This document shows, piece by piece, positions 28,147-37,740 of a stretch of DNA of 64,000 nt. Numbering within the stretch: the stretch's first letter is position 1; the number at the start of each line of letters is the position of its first letter. Origin of the DNA: Ignavibacteriales bacterium. Lineage in GTDB: Bacteria; Bacteroidota; Ignavibacteria; Ignavibacteriales; Melioribacteraceae. The stretch lies in the NCBI GenBank assembly GCA_020635275.1, contig JACKAA010000003.1, positions 62,001-126,000 of the forward strand. Direction: 5' to 3'. Below the pieces are notes generated by a model. The model searched no databases, had not been told where the DNA came from, and saw only the letters and a list, made by a program, of their open reading frames with translations. The position numbers and the translations under genes are program-made.

Positions 28147-29061
28147 CTATTTTGATTCATCTTTATATTTTTCAATAAGCTTTAGTTCAATAGGTTTACT
28201 AGCTTCACCAAAGTATAAACTTGTATGCGGAAATGGAATTTCAATTCCGTGCTTATCAAATGCCATTTTTATTCTTCTTAAATATTCTCTTCCAACTTCC
28301 CAATGTCTGCTTGGTTTTGTTTTAATTCGTCCTTTTATTTCAACAGCAGAATCACCAAAACTATTAACACCAAAAATTTCCGGTTCAGCTAACATATAAC
28401 TTCCAAATTTTTCATCTTCAATTAATTCTGTCCCTACTTCTTTCATGACTTCTATTACATTATCTGTATTTTCTTTATATGCTACTCCAATTTCAATTAC
28501 AAACGCAGACCATTCGTTAGTCATATTACTTAAAGTTGTAATTGTACCGTTTGGGAAAATGTGAACAACACCTGCAAGATCTCTTAAAACAATTGTCCTA
28601 AATTTAATTTTTTCAACTAATCCGCCTGTTCCATTTATTATTGCTACGTCTCCAACTCTTACCTGGTTTTCAAGTATAATAAAAAAGCCTGAGATTATAT
28701 CTCTAACTAAATTTTGAGCTCCAAATCCAACAGCTAAACCAACAATTCCAGCTCCGGCTATAATTGGACCAACTTCAATTCCGAGTTCATTCAATATTAA
28801 TAAAAAGGCAGTTAACCAAAGAGCAAGTAATAATCCTTGTTTTAATAAGCGCGTAATTGTATCAATTCTTTTCTGAGATTCTGATGGAGGTTCACCTTCT
28901 TTTACACTTTTTCTAAGCATTTGTTTTTCTAAACGCTTAAGAAAACTTCTGATAATTTTTGTTACAAACCAGGCGAGAATTAAAATTAAAATTATTCTAA
29001 GGCTTGTTTTAAATATTGCATGCCAATTAAAATCTAAAAAAAACTCTTGTAAAAATTCCAT
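28147..29061 (-). CDS. Small-conductance mechanosensitive channel (MscS family)
   Basis: A 304-residue MscS-type channel. Three membrane segments (about 15-37, 74-92, 96-120) with the pore helix containing GAGIVGLAVGFGAQNLVRDIISG, then the beta domain with VGDVAIINGTGGLVEKIKFRTIVLRD and IFPNGTITTLSNMT, then the alpha/beta cytoplasmic cage. It opens under membrane tension to release solutes on osmotic downshift. The pore glycine and alanine pattern and FPNG motif are complete. Probably in one transcript with the two genes downstream. Confidence 0.9.
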   Translation of the reverse strand: MEFLQEFFLDFNWHAIFKTSLRIILILILAWFVTKIIRSFLKRLEKQMLRKSVKEGEPPSESQKRIDTITRLLKQGLLLALWLTAFLLILNELGIEVGPIIAGAGIVGLAVGFGAQNLVRDIISGFFIILENQVRVGDVAIINGTGGLVEKIKFRTIVLRDLAGVVHIFPNGTITTLSNMTNEWSAFVIEIGVAYKENTDNVIEVMKEVGTELIEDEKFGSYMLAEPEIFGVNSFGDSAVEIKGRIKTKPSRHWEVGREYLRRIKMAFDKHGIEIPFPHTSLYFGEASKPIELKLIEKYKDESK

Positions 29062-29105
29062 TATTTAGTCCTTTCATTCCAAGTAATAATCAAATAAAAT
29101 ATTTT

Positions 29106-30216
29106 TTAGTTAGAAAAACTGTGACCATATTTTAATAAAAATCCCTTTATAAACATATTAATGTCTCCATCCATTACGGCTTGAGTGTTTGATGTTTCAA
29201 TATTTGTTCTATGGTCTTTGACCAAATTATAAGGATGGAAAACATATGATCTAATTTGACTTCCCCATTCAATTTTCATTTTTGTTTTTTCTGTCTCTTC
29301 TTGTGCTGCAGTCTGCTTTTCCAATTCAATTTGATAAAGTTTAGCTTTAAGCAATTTCATTGCATTAACTTTATTATTTGATTGAGATCTTTCCGATTGA
29401 CAGGCAGCAACTGTATTTGTCGGGATATGAGTTATTCTAACCGCGGTTTCAACTTTATTAACATTTTGACCGCCTTTGCCTCCCGACCGATATGTATCAA
29501 TTCTTAAATCAGCCGGATTTATATCTATTTCAATTGAATCATCAACTTCAGGAATAACAAATACTGAAGCAAAAGAAGTATGTCTTCTTTTATTTGAGTC
29601 AAAAGGAGAAATTCTTACTAACCTGTGAACGCCAGTTTCAGCTTTAGCATAACCAAAAGCATAATCTCCTGATATTTCAATTGTCGCACTTTTTATGCCA
29701 GCTCCCTCTCCATCAAGCATATCAATTAGTGTGATCTTAAATTCATTCTGTTCACCCCAGCGCAAGTACATTCTGAATAACATTTCGGCCCAATCCTGAG
29801 CTTCTGTTCCTCCAGCTCCTGAGTGAATTGTCATAATGCAATTTTTATCATCATCTTTGCCGCTGAGCATACTTTTAAATTCAAGATCAGAAATACTTTC
29901 TTCTAAATCATTTAATTCTTTTTCAATTTCATCAAAAAGTGATTCATCTTCTTCAGCTTCCGCAAGTTCTACAAATTCATCTAAATTATTAAATTTACTT
30001 TTTACATCGTTAAATTGATCAACCCAATCTTCTAATTTTTTTATTTCCTGCAAAATTGATTGAGCATTTTTTTGATCATTCCAAAATCCATCGACTTCTG
30101 TCTTTTTCTTTAAATCAATTATTTTGCTTTCTTTTTTATCTATGTCAAAGATAACCTCTTAATTTGCTCAACTTTTCTTTATGCTCATTCACTAATTTTA
30201 TTTGTTCTTCGTACAT
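29106..30216 (-). CDS. prfB: Peptide chain release factor 2, with programmed +1 frameshift
   Basis: About 369 residues after recoding. The first 23 codons (30216-30148) end at an in-frame TGA (30147-30145); a +1 shift at CTT TGA C joins the main frame, which runs to 29106. The core has the RF2 tripeptide SPF in VRISPFDSNKRRHTS and the GGQ catalytic loop SGGKGGQNVNKVETAVR. RF2 releases peptides at UGA and UAA codons. The start ATG has GAGGA just upstream. Without the shift the open frame would start inside the gene and lose about 54 residues, so this start is needed for a full-length protein. Confidence 0.95.
30144..30159 (-). promoter_or_regulatory. prfB: prfB programmed +1 frameshift site
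   Basis: On the minus strand the codons AGA GGT TAT CTT TGA C appear at the 23rd-24th codons. CTT-TGA-C is the classical slip site, and AGAGGT upstream is the internal Shine-Dalgarno-like stimulator, though less perfect than AGGGGG. Low RF2 lets ribosomes slip into the +1 frame, so RF2 regulates its own synthesis. Confidence 0.93.
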
Positions 30217-30266
30217 ATATTCCTCTATTTATAAATTGTATTGATGGCGGTACACGAATTTATTTT

Positions 30267-30584
30267 TTAATCCGGTATTTCTAATTCCATTCTAAGTAAA
30301 GCTGCGGCAAGTGTTTTACCCTGAGCATCATGCTTAAGAGAAACTGTTCCTCCGCCGCCAAGAGTATTATGAAGCAAAAAGTTAAGTGCATGAATATTTG
30401 GCAGTTCATATCTTTCAACATCACCCAAACAAATTCCCTTAAAGTGTTCTTTAACTTTTTCTTTGGTTAGATACTTTTGCAAAATCATAAATCCTTCATC
30501 ATTAAAAGCAATTATTCCAACATTTGCAGCATCACCCTTATCACCACTTCTACCATGCGCAATATCAATTAGTTTTAATTTCAT
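30267..30584 (-). CDS. AtuA-associated small domain protein
   Basis: A 105-residue protein, MKLKLIDIAHGRSGDKGDAANV at the start and NTLGGGGTVSLKHDAQGKTLAAALLRMEL near the end. This is the C-terminal AtuA-like (ferredoxin-fold) domain that in many relatives is fused to the AtuA/DUF1446 protein. Here it is a separate gene one base downstream of that gene. Both are probably subunits of one enzyme acting on acyl or terpenoid-CoA compounds. The molecular reaction is not known. Confidence 0.82.
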   Translation of the reverse strand: MKLKLIDIAHGRSGDKGDAANVGIIAFNDEGFMILQKYLTKEKVKEHFKGICLGDVERYELPNIHALNFLLHNTLGGGGTVSLKHDAQGKTLAAALLRMELEIPD

Positions 30585-30585
30585 T

Positions 30586-31950
30586 TTATATTTCCAAAAT
30601 TTTTACTTCTGGTTTTATAAATTCTTTTTTAATTAATGCCGGCCAATATGCAACTACTTCACTAGGTTTTGGTCTGCCACCTGCAAATCCAGTAACACTT
30701 GGCGGTCCGGTCAAAATTAACGGTGCAATTTCTTTGCCAAACCTATCAACAGAATTATAATCATGCGACCGAACAGAAACTTTTAACACAATTTCATTTA
30801 TATCATCTTCATTCATTTCTTTGGATAACGGTCCATGACATGAATTATATCCTAAGAATTCAGTATTGATTTCATCAAACGCCAAATTTAATTTTACTAA
30901 TCTTTCTCTTAAAATTTTATCAGCAGCTTTTGCTTTCGTTAATGCCTCCGGCCAAGAATATGTTAAAGTTGCAGATGCCGAATATCCATCTGCATATGAA
31001 CACGAAACTTTAAATGTGTCAGTTTCCTTTTTACCTTTTACTCCATAAACTTTTACTCTGTTTTCACCTAAATCCTCAAGTTGAATTGAAGTAAAATCAG
31101 CAATACAATCCGGTGTTATATATTTTTCAGGATCACCGATCTCATAAACTAATTGCTCAGCAACTGTCTCAAAAGAAACTTTTCCTCCCAGATTTTCATG
31201 TTTTGTAATTACTACATCTCCGTTTGGATAAGCTTCAGCAATTGGAAATCCAATATTTGTTAATTCAACTGACTTCCAATCACCTAAAAAATTTCCGCCG
31301 CTCGCTTGTCCGCCGCATTCTAAAATATGACCTGCAACTGTTCCTGCAGACATCAAATCATAGTTTTGCATTGACCAGCCAAATTCATAAATCATAGGAG
31401 CTAAAGTAAGTCCTGTATCTGTTGTTCTTCCAGTAATAACTATATCAGCATCTTGTCGTAATGCTTCAACAATTGGTCCGGCACCCAAATAAACATTTGC
31501 ACTCAGCAATTTTTCTTTAACCGGAATAATAGATTCGCCGGTTTCCATATTATTTAATTCTTCACCTTCAGATACTAATTCATCCAATCTATCTTTAATG
31601 TTGTCACCTACAACTACGGCAATTTTAATTCCAGAAATATTCAAATTTTCTGCCACTTGAATAATTGCTTTAGCGCATCCTTCAGGATTAACACCGCCTC
31701 CGTTTGTAATTACTTTTATTCGTTTCTCATTACAAATAGGAAGTATTCGTTCCATTAATTTTGGAATGTCGCGGGCATATCCAAATTCCGGATTTTTATT
31801 TTTTTGTTTTTGAAGAATTGACATTGTTACTTCGGCAAGGTAATCCATAACTAAATAATCAACTTCACCTTTTGTTACTTGATCATATGGAGCGTCTATC
31901 AAATCTCCCCAAAACCCTTGACCTGAAGCAATTCTAATTTTTTCTTTCAT
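30586..31950 (-). CDS. Acyclic terpene utilization AtuA-like protein (DUF1446)
   Basis: A 454-residue DUF1446/AtuA family protein: KIRIASGQGFWGDLIDAPYDQV at the start, ITNGGGVNPEGCAKAI, GRTTDTGLTLAPMIYEFGW, GHILECGGQASGGNF and LTGPPSVTGFAGGRPKPSEVV at the end. The family acts in citronellol/geranyl-CoA or branched acyl-CoA breakdown in Pseudomonas, and is common in Bacteroidota and Ignavibacteria without a terpene pathway. No acyl-CoA carboxylase genes are adjacent. The role here is therefore open. Confidence 0.85.
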   Translation of the reverse strand: MKEKIRIASGQGFWGDLIDAPYDQVTKGEVDYLVMDYLAEVTMSILQKQKNKNPEFGYARDIPKLMERILPICNEKRIKVITNGGGVNPEGCAKAIIQVAENLNISGIKIAVVVGDNIKDRLDELVSEGEELNNMETGESIIPVKEKLLSANVYLGAGPIVEALRQDADIVITGRTTDTGLTLAPMIYEFGWSMQNYDLMSAGTVAGHILECGGQASGGNFLGDWKSVELTNIGFPIAEAYPNGDVVITKHENLGGKVSFETVAEQLVYEIGDPEKYITPDCIADFTSIQLEDLGENRVKVYGVKGKKETDTFKVSCSYADGYSASATLTYSWPEALTKAKAADKILRERLVKLNLAFDEINTEFLGYNSCHGPLSKEMNEDDINEIVLKVSVRSHDYNSVDRFGKEIAPLILTGPPSVTGFAGGRPKPSEVVAYWPALIKKEFIKPEVKILEI

Positions 31951-31996
31951 CTTATTTAAATAAATTTTGAATGAATGAGTTCAAGGTAACTTAAAT

Positions 31997-32923
31997 CTAG
32001 CTATTATTCAAATCGCTTACAATTCGATCTGAAATTTCAAATAATTGATCTTTTTTTTCAACATCGAACCATTTAATTCTTTCATCTTTTCTAAACCAAG
32101 TCAATTGACGTTTAGCATATCTTCTTGTATTTCTTTTAATTAACTCAATCGCTCTGTCTAAAGTAATATTTCCATCTAAAAAATCAATTATTTCTTTATA
32201 ACCAACTGTGTTTAACGAATTAATCTGTTTGTCATAACCCATTTTAAGTATATTTTTCACTTCATCAACTAATCCAACCCTAATCATTTCGTCAACTCTT
32301 TTTTCTATATTTAGATAAAGAATTTCACGATTCCAATTTAATCCAAACTGATAAAATTTAAAATTTATATCTCTTTTTTGATTCTCATAAAATTTCCAAA
32401 TAGGTTTACCGGTAATATGATAAACTTCAAGAGCACGAATTATTCTCTTCCAATTTTGAGGCAATAAATTTTTTGCTGTTATAGGATCATTTTTTTCTAA
32501 TAATTCATATAAAAAATTGTTTCCATGCTTCTTCTTTAACTCAAGTAATTCCGTTCGGTAATTTTCATTGGTATCTACTTCATCAAAAATTCCATCAACC
32601 AAAGCTTTAATGTATAAACCAGAGCCGCCAACAACTATTGGAATTTTACAGTTTCTGTGAAGTTCAGAAATAATATTAATTGCATCTTTTTCAAATTTGC
32701 TCGCATTATAATCTTCATTTGGATTTAGAAAATCAAGGAGATGATGCTTAATTTTCCCAACTTCATTTTGGGTAGGTTTTGCAGTTCCAATATCAAGAAA
32801 TTTATAAAATTGACGGCTATCTGCGGAAATTATTTCACTATTAATTTTTTCTGCAGTTAATAGACTCAAAGAAGTTTTTCCGCTGCAGGTTGGTCCTACA
32901 ATTACAATTACTTTTAATTCCAA
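31997..32923 (-). CDS. miaA: tRNA dimethylallyltransferase
   Basis: A 308-residue enzyme, full length. P-loop VGPTCSGKTSLS, the DSRQFYKFLDIGTAKPT tRNA/substrate block, the VGGSGLYIKALVDG block and the C-terminal RNTRRYAKRQLTWFRKDERIKWFD segment. It adds a dimethylallyl group to N6 of A37 in tRNAs reading UNN codons. Its start overlaps the end of pcm by 10 bases, showing translational coupling. Confidence 0.95.
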   Translation of the reverse strand: MELKVIVIVGPTCSGKTSLSLLTAEKINSEIISADSRQFYKFLDIGTAKPTQNEVGKIKHHLLDFLNPNEDYNASKFEKDAINIISELHRNCKIPIVVGGSGLYIKALVDGIFDEVDTNENYRTELLELKKKHGNNFLYELLEKNDPITAKNLLPQNWKRIIRALEVYHITGKPIWKFYENQKRDINFKFYQFGLNWNREILYLNIEKRVDEMIRVGLVDEVKNILKMGYDKQINSLNTVGYKEIIDFLDGNITLDRAIELIKRNTRRYAKRQLTWFRKDERIKWFDVEKKDQLFEISDRIVSDLNNS

Positions 32924-33546
32924 CCTTCCCTACCAATTAGTGGAACAAATGCAAAATTTGCTATTTCATCAATATCAAATTCGTCTTCAGCAGTTTTATG
33001 CAATATCTTAAGAATTTGGCTTGTTTTTCCTCCAACCGGAATTACCATTCTACCGTCAATATTTAATTGTTTCTTTAAATTTTCTGGAATAGTTGGGCTG
33101 CCTGCAGTTACAATTATTCCATCATAAGGAGCAAATTCACTCCAGCCAATTGTGCCATCACTGCACCTGCAATGAATTCTTAAACTATTATCATCAAAGA
33201 ATTTTTGAACTTTTCTATAAATATCTTCGTTTCTCTCGATTGAAAAAACCTGCATACCCATTTCTCTTAAAATTGCTGCCTGATACCCTGACCCGGTTCC
33301 AATTTCTAAAACTTTACTATTTTCTTTTAATTTAAGTTTTTCTGTCATTATTGCAACTGTATAAGGCTGTGAAATTGTTTGTCCGTATCCAATTGGTAAA
33401 GCCACATCTTTATATGCATGGGGAATCATAACACTTTGCACAAAATCATGACGAGGTACTTTATTCATTGCTTCCAATACTCTTTCATCTTTTATACCCT
33501 TTTCTTTGAGGGAAATTACTAAATCTTCTCTTTCACGTTCGTACAT
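32914..33546 (-). CDS. pcm: Protein-L-isoaspartate O-methyltransferase
   Basis: A 210-residue SAM-dependent methyltransferase. Block RHDFVQ, then the PCMT signature GYGQTISQPYTVAIMTE, SAM motif I VLEIGTGSGYQAAIL, and post-motif IVTAGSPTIPENLKKQL. It repairs isoaspartyl residues in aged proteins. The length fits the bacterial enzyme. Upstream partner of miaA in a two-gene unit. There is no signal peptide, so a cytoplasmic enzyme. Confidence 0.93.
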   Translation of the reverse strand: MYEREREDLVISLKEKGIKDERVLEAMNKVPRHDFVQSVMIPHAYKDVALPIGYGQTISQPYTVAIMTEKLKLKENSKVLEIGTGSGYQAAILREMGMQVFSIERNEDIYRKVQKFFDDNSLRIHCRCSDGTIGWSEFAPYDGIIVTAGSPTIPENLKKQLNIDGRMVIPVGGKTSQILKILHKTAEDEFDIDEIANFAFVPLIGREGWN

Positions 33547-33658
33547 TAAATTTCCAAAATTTTTGATCTAAAATTACAAAATAATTACATTGAGTTAATT
33601 ATTTTTAAAATGAAATATGTAATTTTATAATTCTATTTTTATCGTTTTAAGGAATTTG

Positions 33659-34174
33659 ATGGAACAAATATTCGGCGCACTTTTGATTATGGTTTTAAGG
33701 ATGTTTGATGTTTCTTTAGGCACTTTTAGAACAATTCTTGTTGTTCAGGCAAAAAAATATTTTGCTGCAGGAGTTGGATTTCTTGAAGTTCTTATCTGGA
33801 TTTTTGCAATGCGTTATGTTTTTAATAATATAGATAATACATTTAATTTGTTTGGCTACGCATTAGGTTTTTCACTCGGTAATATTATTGGAATAACTCT
33901 GGAAGAGAAAGTTGCTTTAGGTTATGTTCAAGTAAACATTATTTCAATGCATTTTGCTGAACAAATTGCGAATGAATTGCGAAAAGCAAAATTTGGGGTT
34001 ACAATTTTACCGGCTGAAGGCGGTTCCGGAGGAATGTCACTAATTGTAATTTTAATTAGAAGAAGAGATTTACCAAAAGCAAAAAAAATTATTGATGCAA
34101 TTGATCATAAATCTTTTATGACAGTTCAACATTCTAGACCTTACAGGGGGTTTATTCATGGTTCTAGGAAATAA
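33659..34174 (+). CDS. DUF2179/UPF0316-type membrane protein
   Basis: A 171-residue protein with three membrane segments in the first 90 residues (LLIMVLRMFDVSLGTFRTIL, then GFLEVLIWIFAMRYV, then a glycine-rich third helix) and a C-terminal cytoplasmic domain with AEGGSGGMSLIVILIRRRDLPKAKKII, typical of DUF5698 plus DUF2179. No known function. The ATG at 33659 has AAGGA at a good distance; a TTG one codon earlier is less likely. The next features downstream are tRNA-Gly and tRNA-Cys. Confidence 0.82.
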   Translation: MEQIFGALLIMVLRMFDVSLGTFRTILVVQAKKYFAAGVGFLEVLIWIFAMRYVFNNIDNTFNLFGYALGFSLGNIIGITLEEKVALGYVQVNIISMHFAEQIANELRKAKFGVTILPAEGGSGGMSLIVILIRRRDLPKAKKIIDAIDHKSFMTVQHSRPYRGFIHGSRK

Positions 34175-34243
34175 GAAAATTTTCTTATTGATTAAAACAG
34201 TAAACAATATTATATTTTTGGTTCAGTTTTTTGAAATTTATAC

Positions 34244-34316
34244 GCGGGAGTAGCTCAGTTGGTAGAGCATCACGTTGCCAACGTGAATGTCGCGAGTTCG
34301 AGTCTCGTCTCCCGCT
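34244..34316 (+). tRNA. tRNA-Gly (anticodon GCC)
   Basis: A 73-base cloverleaf. Acceptor GCGGGAG pairs with CTCCCGC, discriminator T, anticodon stem CACGT/ACGTG with loop TGCCA giving GCC, T arm GCGAGTTCGAGTCTCGT. Followed by a clear terminator. Confidence 0.96.
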
Positions 34317-34317
34317 C

Positions 34318-34346
34318 AAATCCACTTAGGTGGATTTTCTTTTTTG
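34318..34346 (+). terminator. Terminator after tRNA-Gly
   Basis: Perfect 8-bp stem AAATCCAC / GTGGATTT (34318-34325 with 34330-34337), tetraloop TTAG, followed by a T-rich run to 34345. It lies two bases after the tRNA. Confidence 0.85.
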
Positions 34347-34394
34347 TACTGATTGTTCTATTTTTTTTATGTAAATTGAATATATAAAATTCTC

Positions 34395-34467
<73 letters not shown>

Positions 34468-34469
34468 CT

Positions 34470-34505
34470 AAAAAGTGTGATTATGTTATACAATTGCACT
34501 TTTTT
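34470..34505 (+). terminator. Possible terminator after tRNA-Cys
   Basis: AAAAAGTG (34470-34477) can pair with CACTTTTT (34498-34505) over a long loop, with a short T run beyond. It fits a tRNA terminator by position, but the loop is long. The remaining stretch to 34776 shows no gene or structure that I recognise. Confidence 0.4.
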
Positions 34506-34776
34506 GTTTTTAAAAGAATCTACAACTTTTGAAATGATTACAATCTGATTATACTTTTTTAATGTTTTACTACTCAGATTAGACATCAGAAATTTACTTT
34601 AATTAAACTTTCGTGAATTAATATATGACAAGATAACTCGTTTTAGTTGAGAATCAAGTCTAAATTTAAATTAATGACCTCTATCACTTCTCAGATAAAA
34701 ACCCAGAAAACCACTCAAACTTATTTATAGCGAAGTATATAAAACAAAATCCAAGCAATGAAAAAAGAAAAATTCT

Positions 34777-37014
34777 TTACTTCAATAACACCATTTTCTT
34801 TGTTGCGACATAATCACCGGCTTTTAAGCGGTAAAAATATGTTCCGCTGGTTAAATTGGAACCATTTACCTGCACACTATATTGACCGCTAGATTGATGT
34901 GTATTGACTAATTCCATTTCTTCATTCCCTAATACATCATAAACTTTTAGACTGACATAGCATGGAAATTTGATAGTATAATTTATAACCGTGGTATAAT
35001 TAAATGGATTGGGATAATTTTGAGAGAGAGAATATTTTTGGGGTGAAATATCATCTTCATTTTCAGTTAATAAATCTACCGTAATATTTTGATATAAATA
35101 GCTTGTATCATTACCAAAAACATCAGTAACAATTGCTATAGCTTTATATCTAATTTCGGTTTCACTTTTAAAATATGGTTCAAACTTAAAAACTGTATCT
35201 TTTATTGCAACGTTATCAGTTATTTCCGGATAGCCGGTTAATATAGGGTGTAAAGTATCACCTTTTGAAATTGTGATTGATGCTAAATCACTAATTACCG
35301 GTCGCTCTAAATCCCTAACCTTAATTTTATATCTCATTGTATCACTTGCTTCTCCGTTATCCAAAACAGCAACGTAAGTTCTAATTATATCTCTGTTTGC
35401 CCATGAAAAAGTTGGAGTAATAGATATTTCCTCATCAAAATATTTTATACTATAATCAGATGTGGTGTTTAAAGTCGTGACTTTAGGTTCAGCTTCAAAT
35501 CCTTGTGATTCTAAAGAACCCGGTGTTAAATTTTGATACTCAGATTCAGAATTTATAATTATATCTTTTAACTTCTGCAGAATTATTCTTGGTTTCTTAA
35601 TAATTATAATTTGCGGAGCAAATGTTGTGTCGTTTCCAAAAACATCAGATAGAGAATGATAAGCATGACATATTGCTTGGTTTTGATCTTCGTACACAAA
35701 ATCATAATACACTTTTATACTAACCGGCAAATTTGAATTATCACCTACTCCTGACATTTCTCCTGTTAATTCTGTGCTTAATCCACCATTGTAATCTAAA
35801 TCTTCTTTAATTAATGTGGTTTCAGGTGGAACAATTCCATAAGGTTTTTGAATATCAGAAATTCTAATTTTTTGCACTTTTGTGTCTTTTCGTTTTACAC
35901 CGTTTGAAATTACTTTTCCGGTCCATGTTCTATTAAAATAATAGTCATGATCAGGATAAGTATTATTTACAACTATTTTTTTACCATCTTTATAGTTTAA
36001 CGTTGCTTTTAATCCTGACTTACTAACAATTGCTTTTGGCATTCCAATCGTTTTAGGATTTATGTCAATTCCTACTTCATAATTTAAATTTATGTCTTTC
36101 AAATTTTCTATTTTAATTTCAAAGTTATTGGGATTCTCCAGAATTAGAAAAATTTTATCATAATAACTTAAAACTCCACAATTATTTATTATTGCAAAAT
36201 TGACCAACTCTTGAACAGGAATATGTTTGTATTCACCCGGGATTTCCGGATTTTCAATAAACACATTCTTATTTAACTTTGCATAACCTTCTCCGGTGAA
36301 ATTCGAATCACCAGGCTGAACTCTTGCATAATTCATTTCACAGTTCATATCGGCAAAATACCAATCATCAAAATTAAGAGGATTGCTTCCAACTAAAGTT
36401 CCGCATAAAGCATATGTTTTACCTAGAGTATCTTGTACAGAAAAAAACTGCAAAGGTATATTAAACCGTGCGTTGTCTGATCCATAATATTCTATACCAG
36501 TACTATCAAGCTGCTCTTCAATAAACATGTCAATATTTGAAAGTCCATAAAAGTCAATTTCCATTTGACGTACAAAATTATTACTAACCCATCCTGAATC
36601 ATTGTACTTATAAACATCTTCAACCTGAATCATTTTCTCTAACCAAAATATTTTCTCATCTTTGGTAGTCAGTGCATTCCAATGTCCTGGTAAATAAAGA
36701 ATGGTTTCATTTAAATACTTCTCAAGTAGAGTTCTGTCATTTTGAGTACAAGAAATTCCATCTCCATCAATATCTCCTCTATCATTTTTTACACCGGTAT
36801 CAATTGCATATAAATCTATAATATCAATAATTTCATCATTATTAACGTCACCGGAGCCATACCAGTCGTATTGTTTTTTACCTATTTGAATGTGCACATT
36901 TGGCTGAGAAAAAACATTACCTATTACATCCCAAGAAGTTGGACCGTTTATTTCTTGAGAAAATAGTTGTGAGGTTGATATGAAAAATAAAAATATTAAA
37001 CTAAATATTTTCAT
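34777..37014 (-). CDS. Large secreted T9SS protein with dockerin-like repeats
   Basis: A 745-residue exported protein. Signal peptide ends FFISTSQLFSQ. Residues 55-72 (GDVNNDEIIDIIDLYAI) and 80-101 (GDIDGDGISCTQNDRTLLEKYL) are a pair of Ca-binding dockerin-type-I-like EF-hand repeats. A long middle region has no family that I recognise and seems to end in several Ig-like or HYR-like beta domains (ISDIQKP..., ITDNVAIKDTV...). The C-terminal T9SS sorting domain starts NYPNPFNYTTVINYT. It is probably a surface protein; the dockerin-like repeats suggest partner binding. It faces the decayed stretch upstream. Confidence 0.8.
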   Translation of the reverse strand: MKIFSLIFLFFISTSQLFSQEINGPTSWDVIGNVFSQPNVHIQIGKKQYDWYGSGDVNNDEIIDIIDLYAIDTGVKNDRGDIDGDGISCTQNDRTLLEKYLNETILYLPGHWNALTTKDEKIFWLEKMIQVEDVYKYNDSGWVSNNFVRQMEIDFYGLSNIDMFIEEQLDSTGIEYYGSDNARFNIPLQFFSVQDTLGKTYALCGTLVGSNPLNFDDWYFADMNCEMNYARVQPGDSNFTGEGYAKLNKNVFIENPEIPGEYKHIPVQELVNFAIINNCGVLSYYDKIFLILENPNNFEIKIENLKDINLNYEVGIDINPKTIGMPKAIVSKSGLKATLNYKDGKKIVVNNTYPDHDYYFNRTWTGKVISNGVKRKDTKVQKIRISDIQKPYGIVPPETTLIKEDLDYNGGLSTELTGEMSGVGDNSNLPVSIKVYYDFVYEDQNQAICHAYHSLSDVFGNDTTFAPQIIIIKKPRIILQKLKDIIINSESEYQNLTPGSLESQGFEAEPKVTTLNTTSDYSIKYFDEEISITPTFSWANRDIIRTYVAVLDNGEASDTMRYKIKVRDLERPVISDLASITISKGDTLHPILTGYPEITDNVAIKDTVFKFEPYFKSETEIRYKAIAIVTDVFGNDTSYLYQNITVDLLTENEDDISPQKYSLSQNYPNPFNYTTVINYTIKFPCYVSLKVYDVLGNEEMELVNTHQSSGQYSVQVNGSNLTSGTYFYRLKAGDYVATKKMVLLK

Positions 37015-37394
37015 CGAGCATTAATTTCAAGATTTTTCTTAGCAAATATAAAAATTTATTAAGAGATTTAATTCATGTTGATTTAGTTCTTGCTTAGTTA
37101 AAAATGATATTTACTTAAAAATAATCATTCAAAAGAATATTCATACATATCTATATTACTAAATAATTAAGTTGTTTATATTTTAAAAGTTTTTTAAGTT
37201 AAAACTATTAGTAATTGAGTATGTAAATATTTGAAGATTCTATTTAAGGAATTGTAATTTGCAATACTTTGGTTATTTATCGTTTTATCTGCTTAAAATA
37301 GTTCCAACCATAAATTCTGAAAAATTTTCAATTGATAGCAATATATATAGAATTATAAATTTAAAATTGAAGGTCATTTAATAGTCATACTTTT

Positions 37395-37547
37395 ATGAAA
37401 AAACATGAATTAGAAAAACTCGAATTTGGAAATTGGCCACTACCAGAAAAAGCATGCACAGAAATTGGAAGAATGCACGCTCTGTGGAATTCCATGGAAA
37501 ATACATTATCACTTCAAGAAGTTTATACATTAAATAAATATTCATAA
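37395..37547 (+). pseudogene. 50-residue open frame, possible truncated gene remnant
   Basis: An ATG-to-TAA frame of 50 codons with coding-like composition (Trp, Pro, Cys, His, Met all used). The stretch FGNWPLPEKACTEIGRMHALW reminds me of the N-terminus of a family of about 150-residue hypothetical proteins, so it may be the 5' fragment of such a gene. No ribosome site is obvious. The resemblance is from memory and uncertain. Confidence 0.35.
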
Positions 37548-37740
37548 TTTATCTTTTTTTCCCAAAATAGATATAATTAAAAATAATTGAACTTTATTGG
37601 GATAATGATGATTTTTGAAACTCAGAATATAATGCACACTTTTAACTAACTAATTTTACAATTGATGTCCCATTTACTACTAGTGGTTTTCTTGTTGAAC
37701 CATATTCGATTAAATAATAAAATATACTATACTTAATCAG

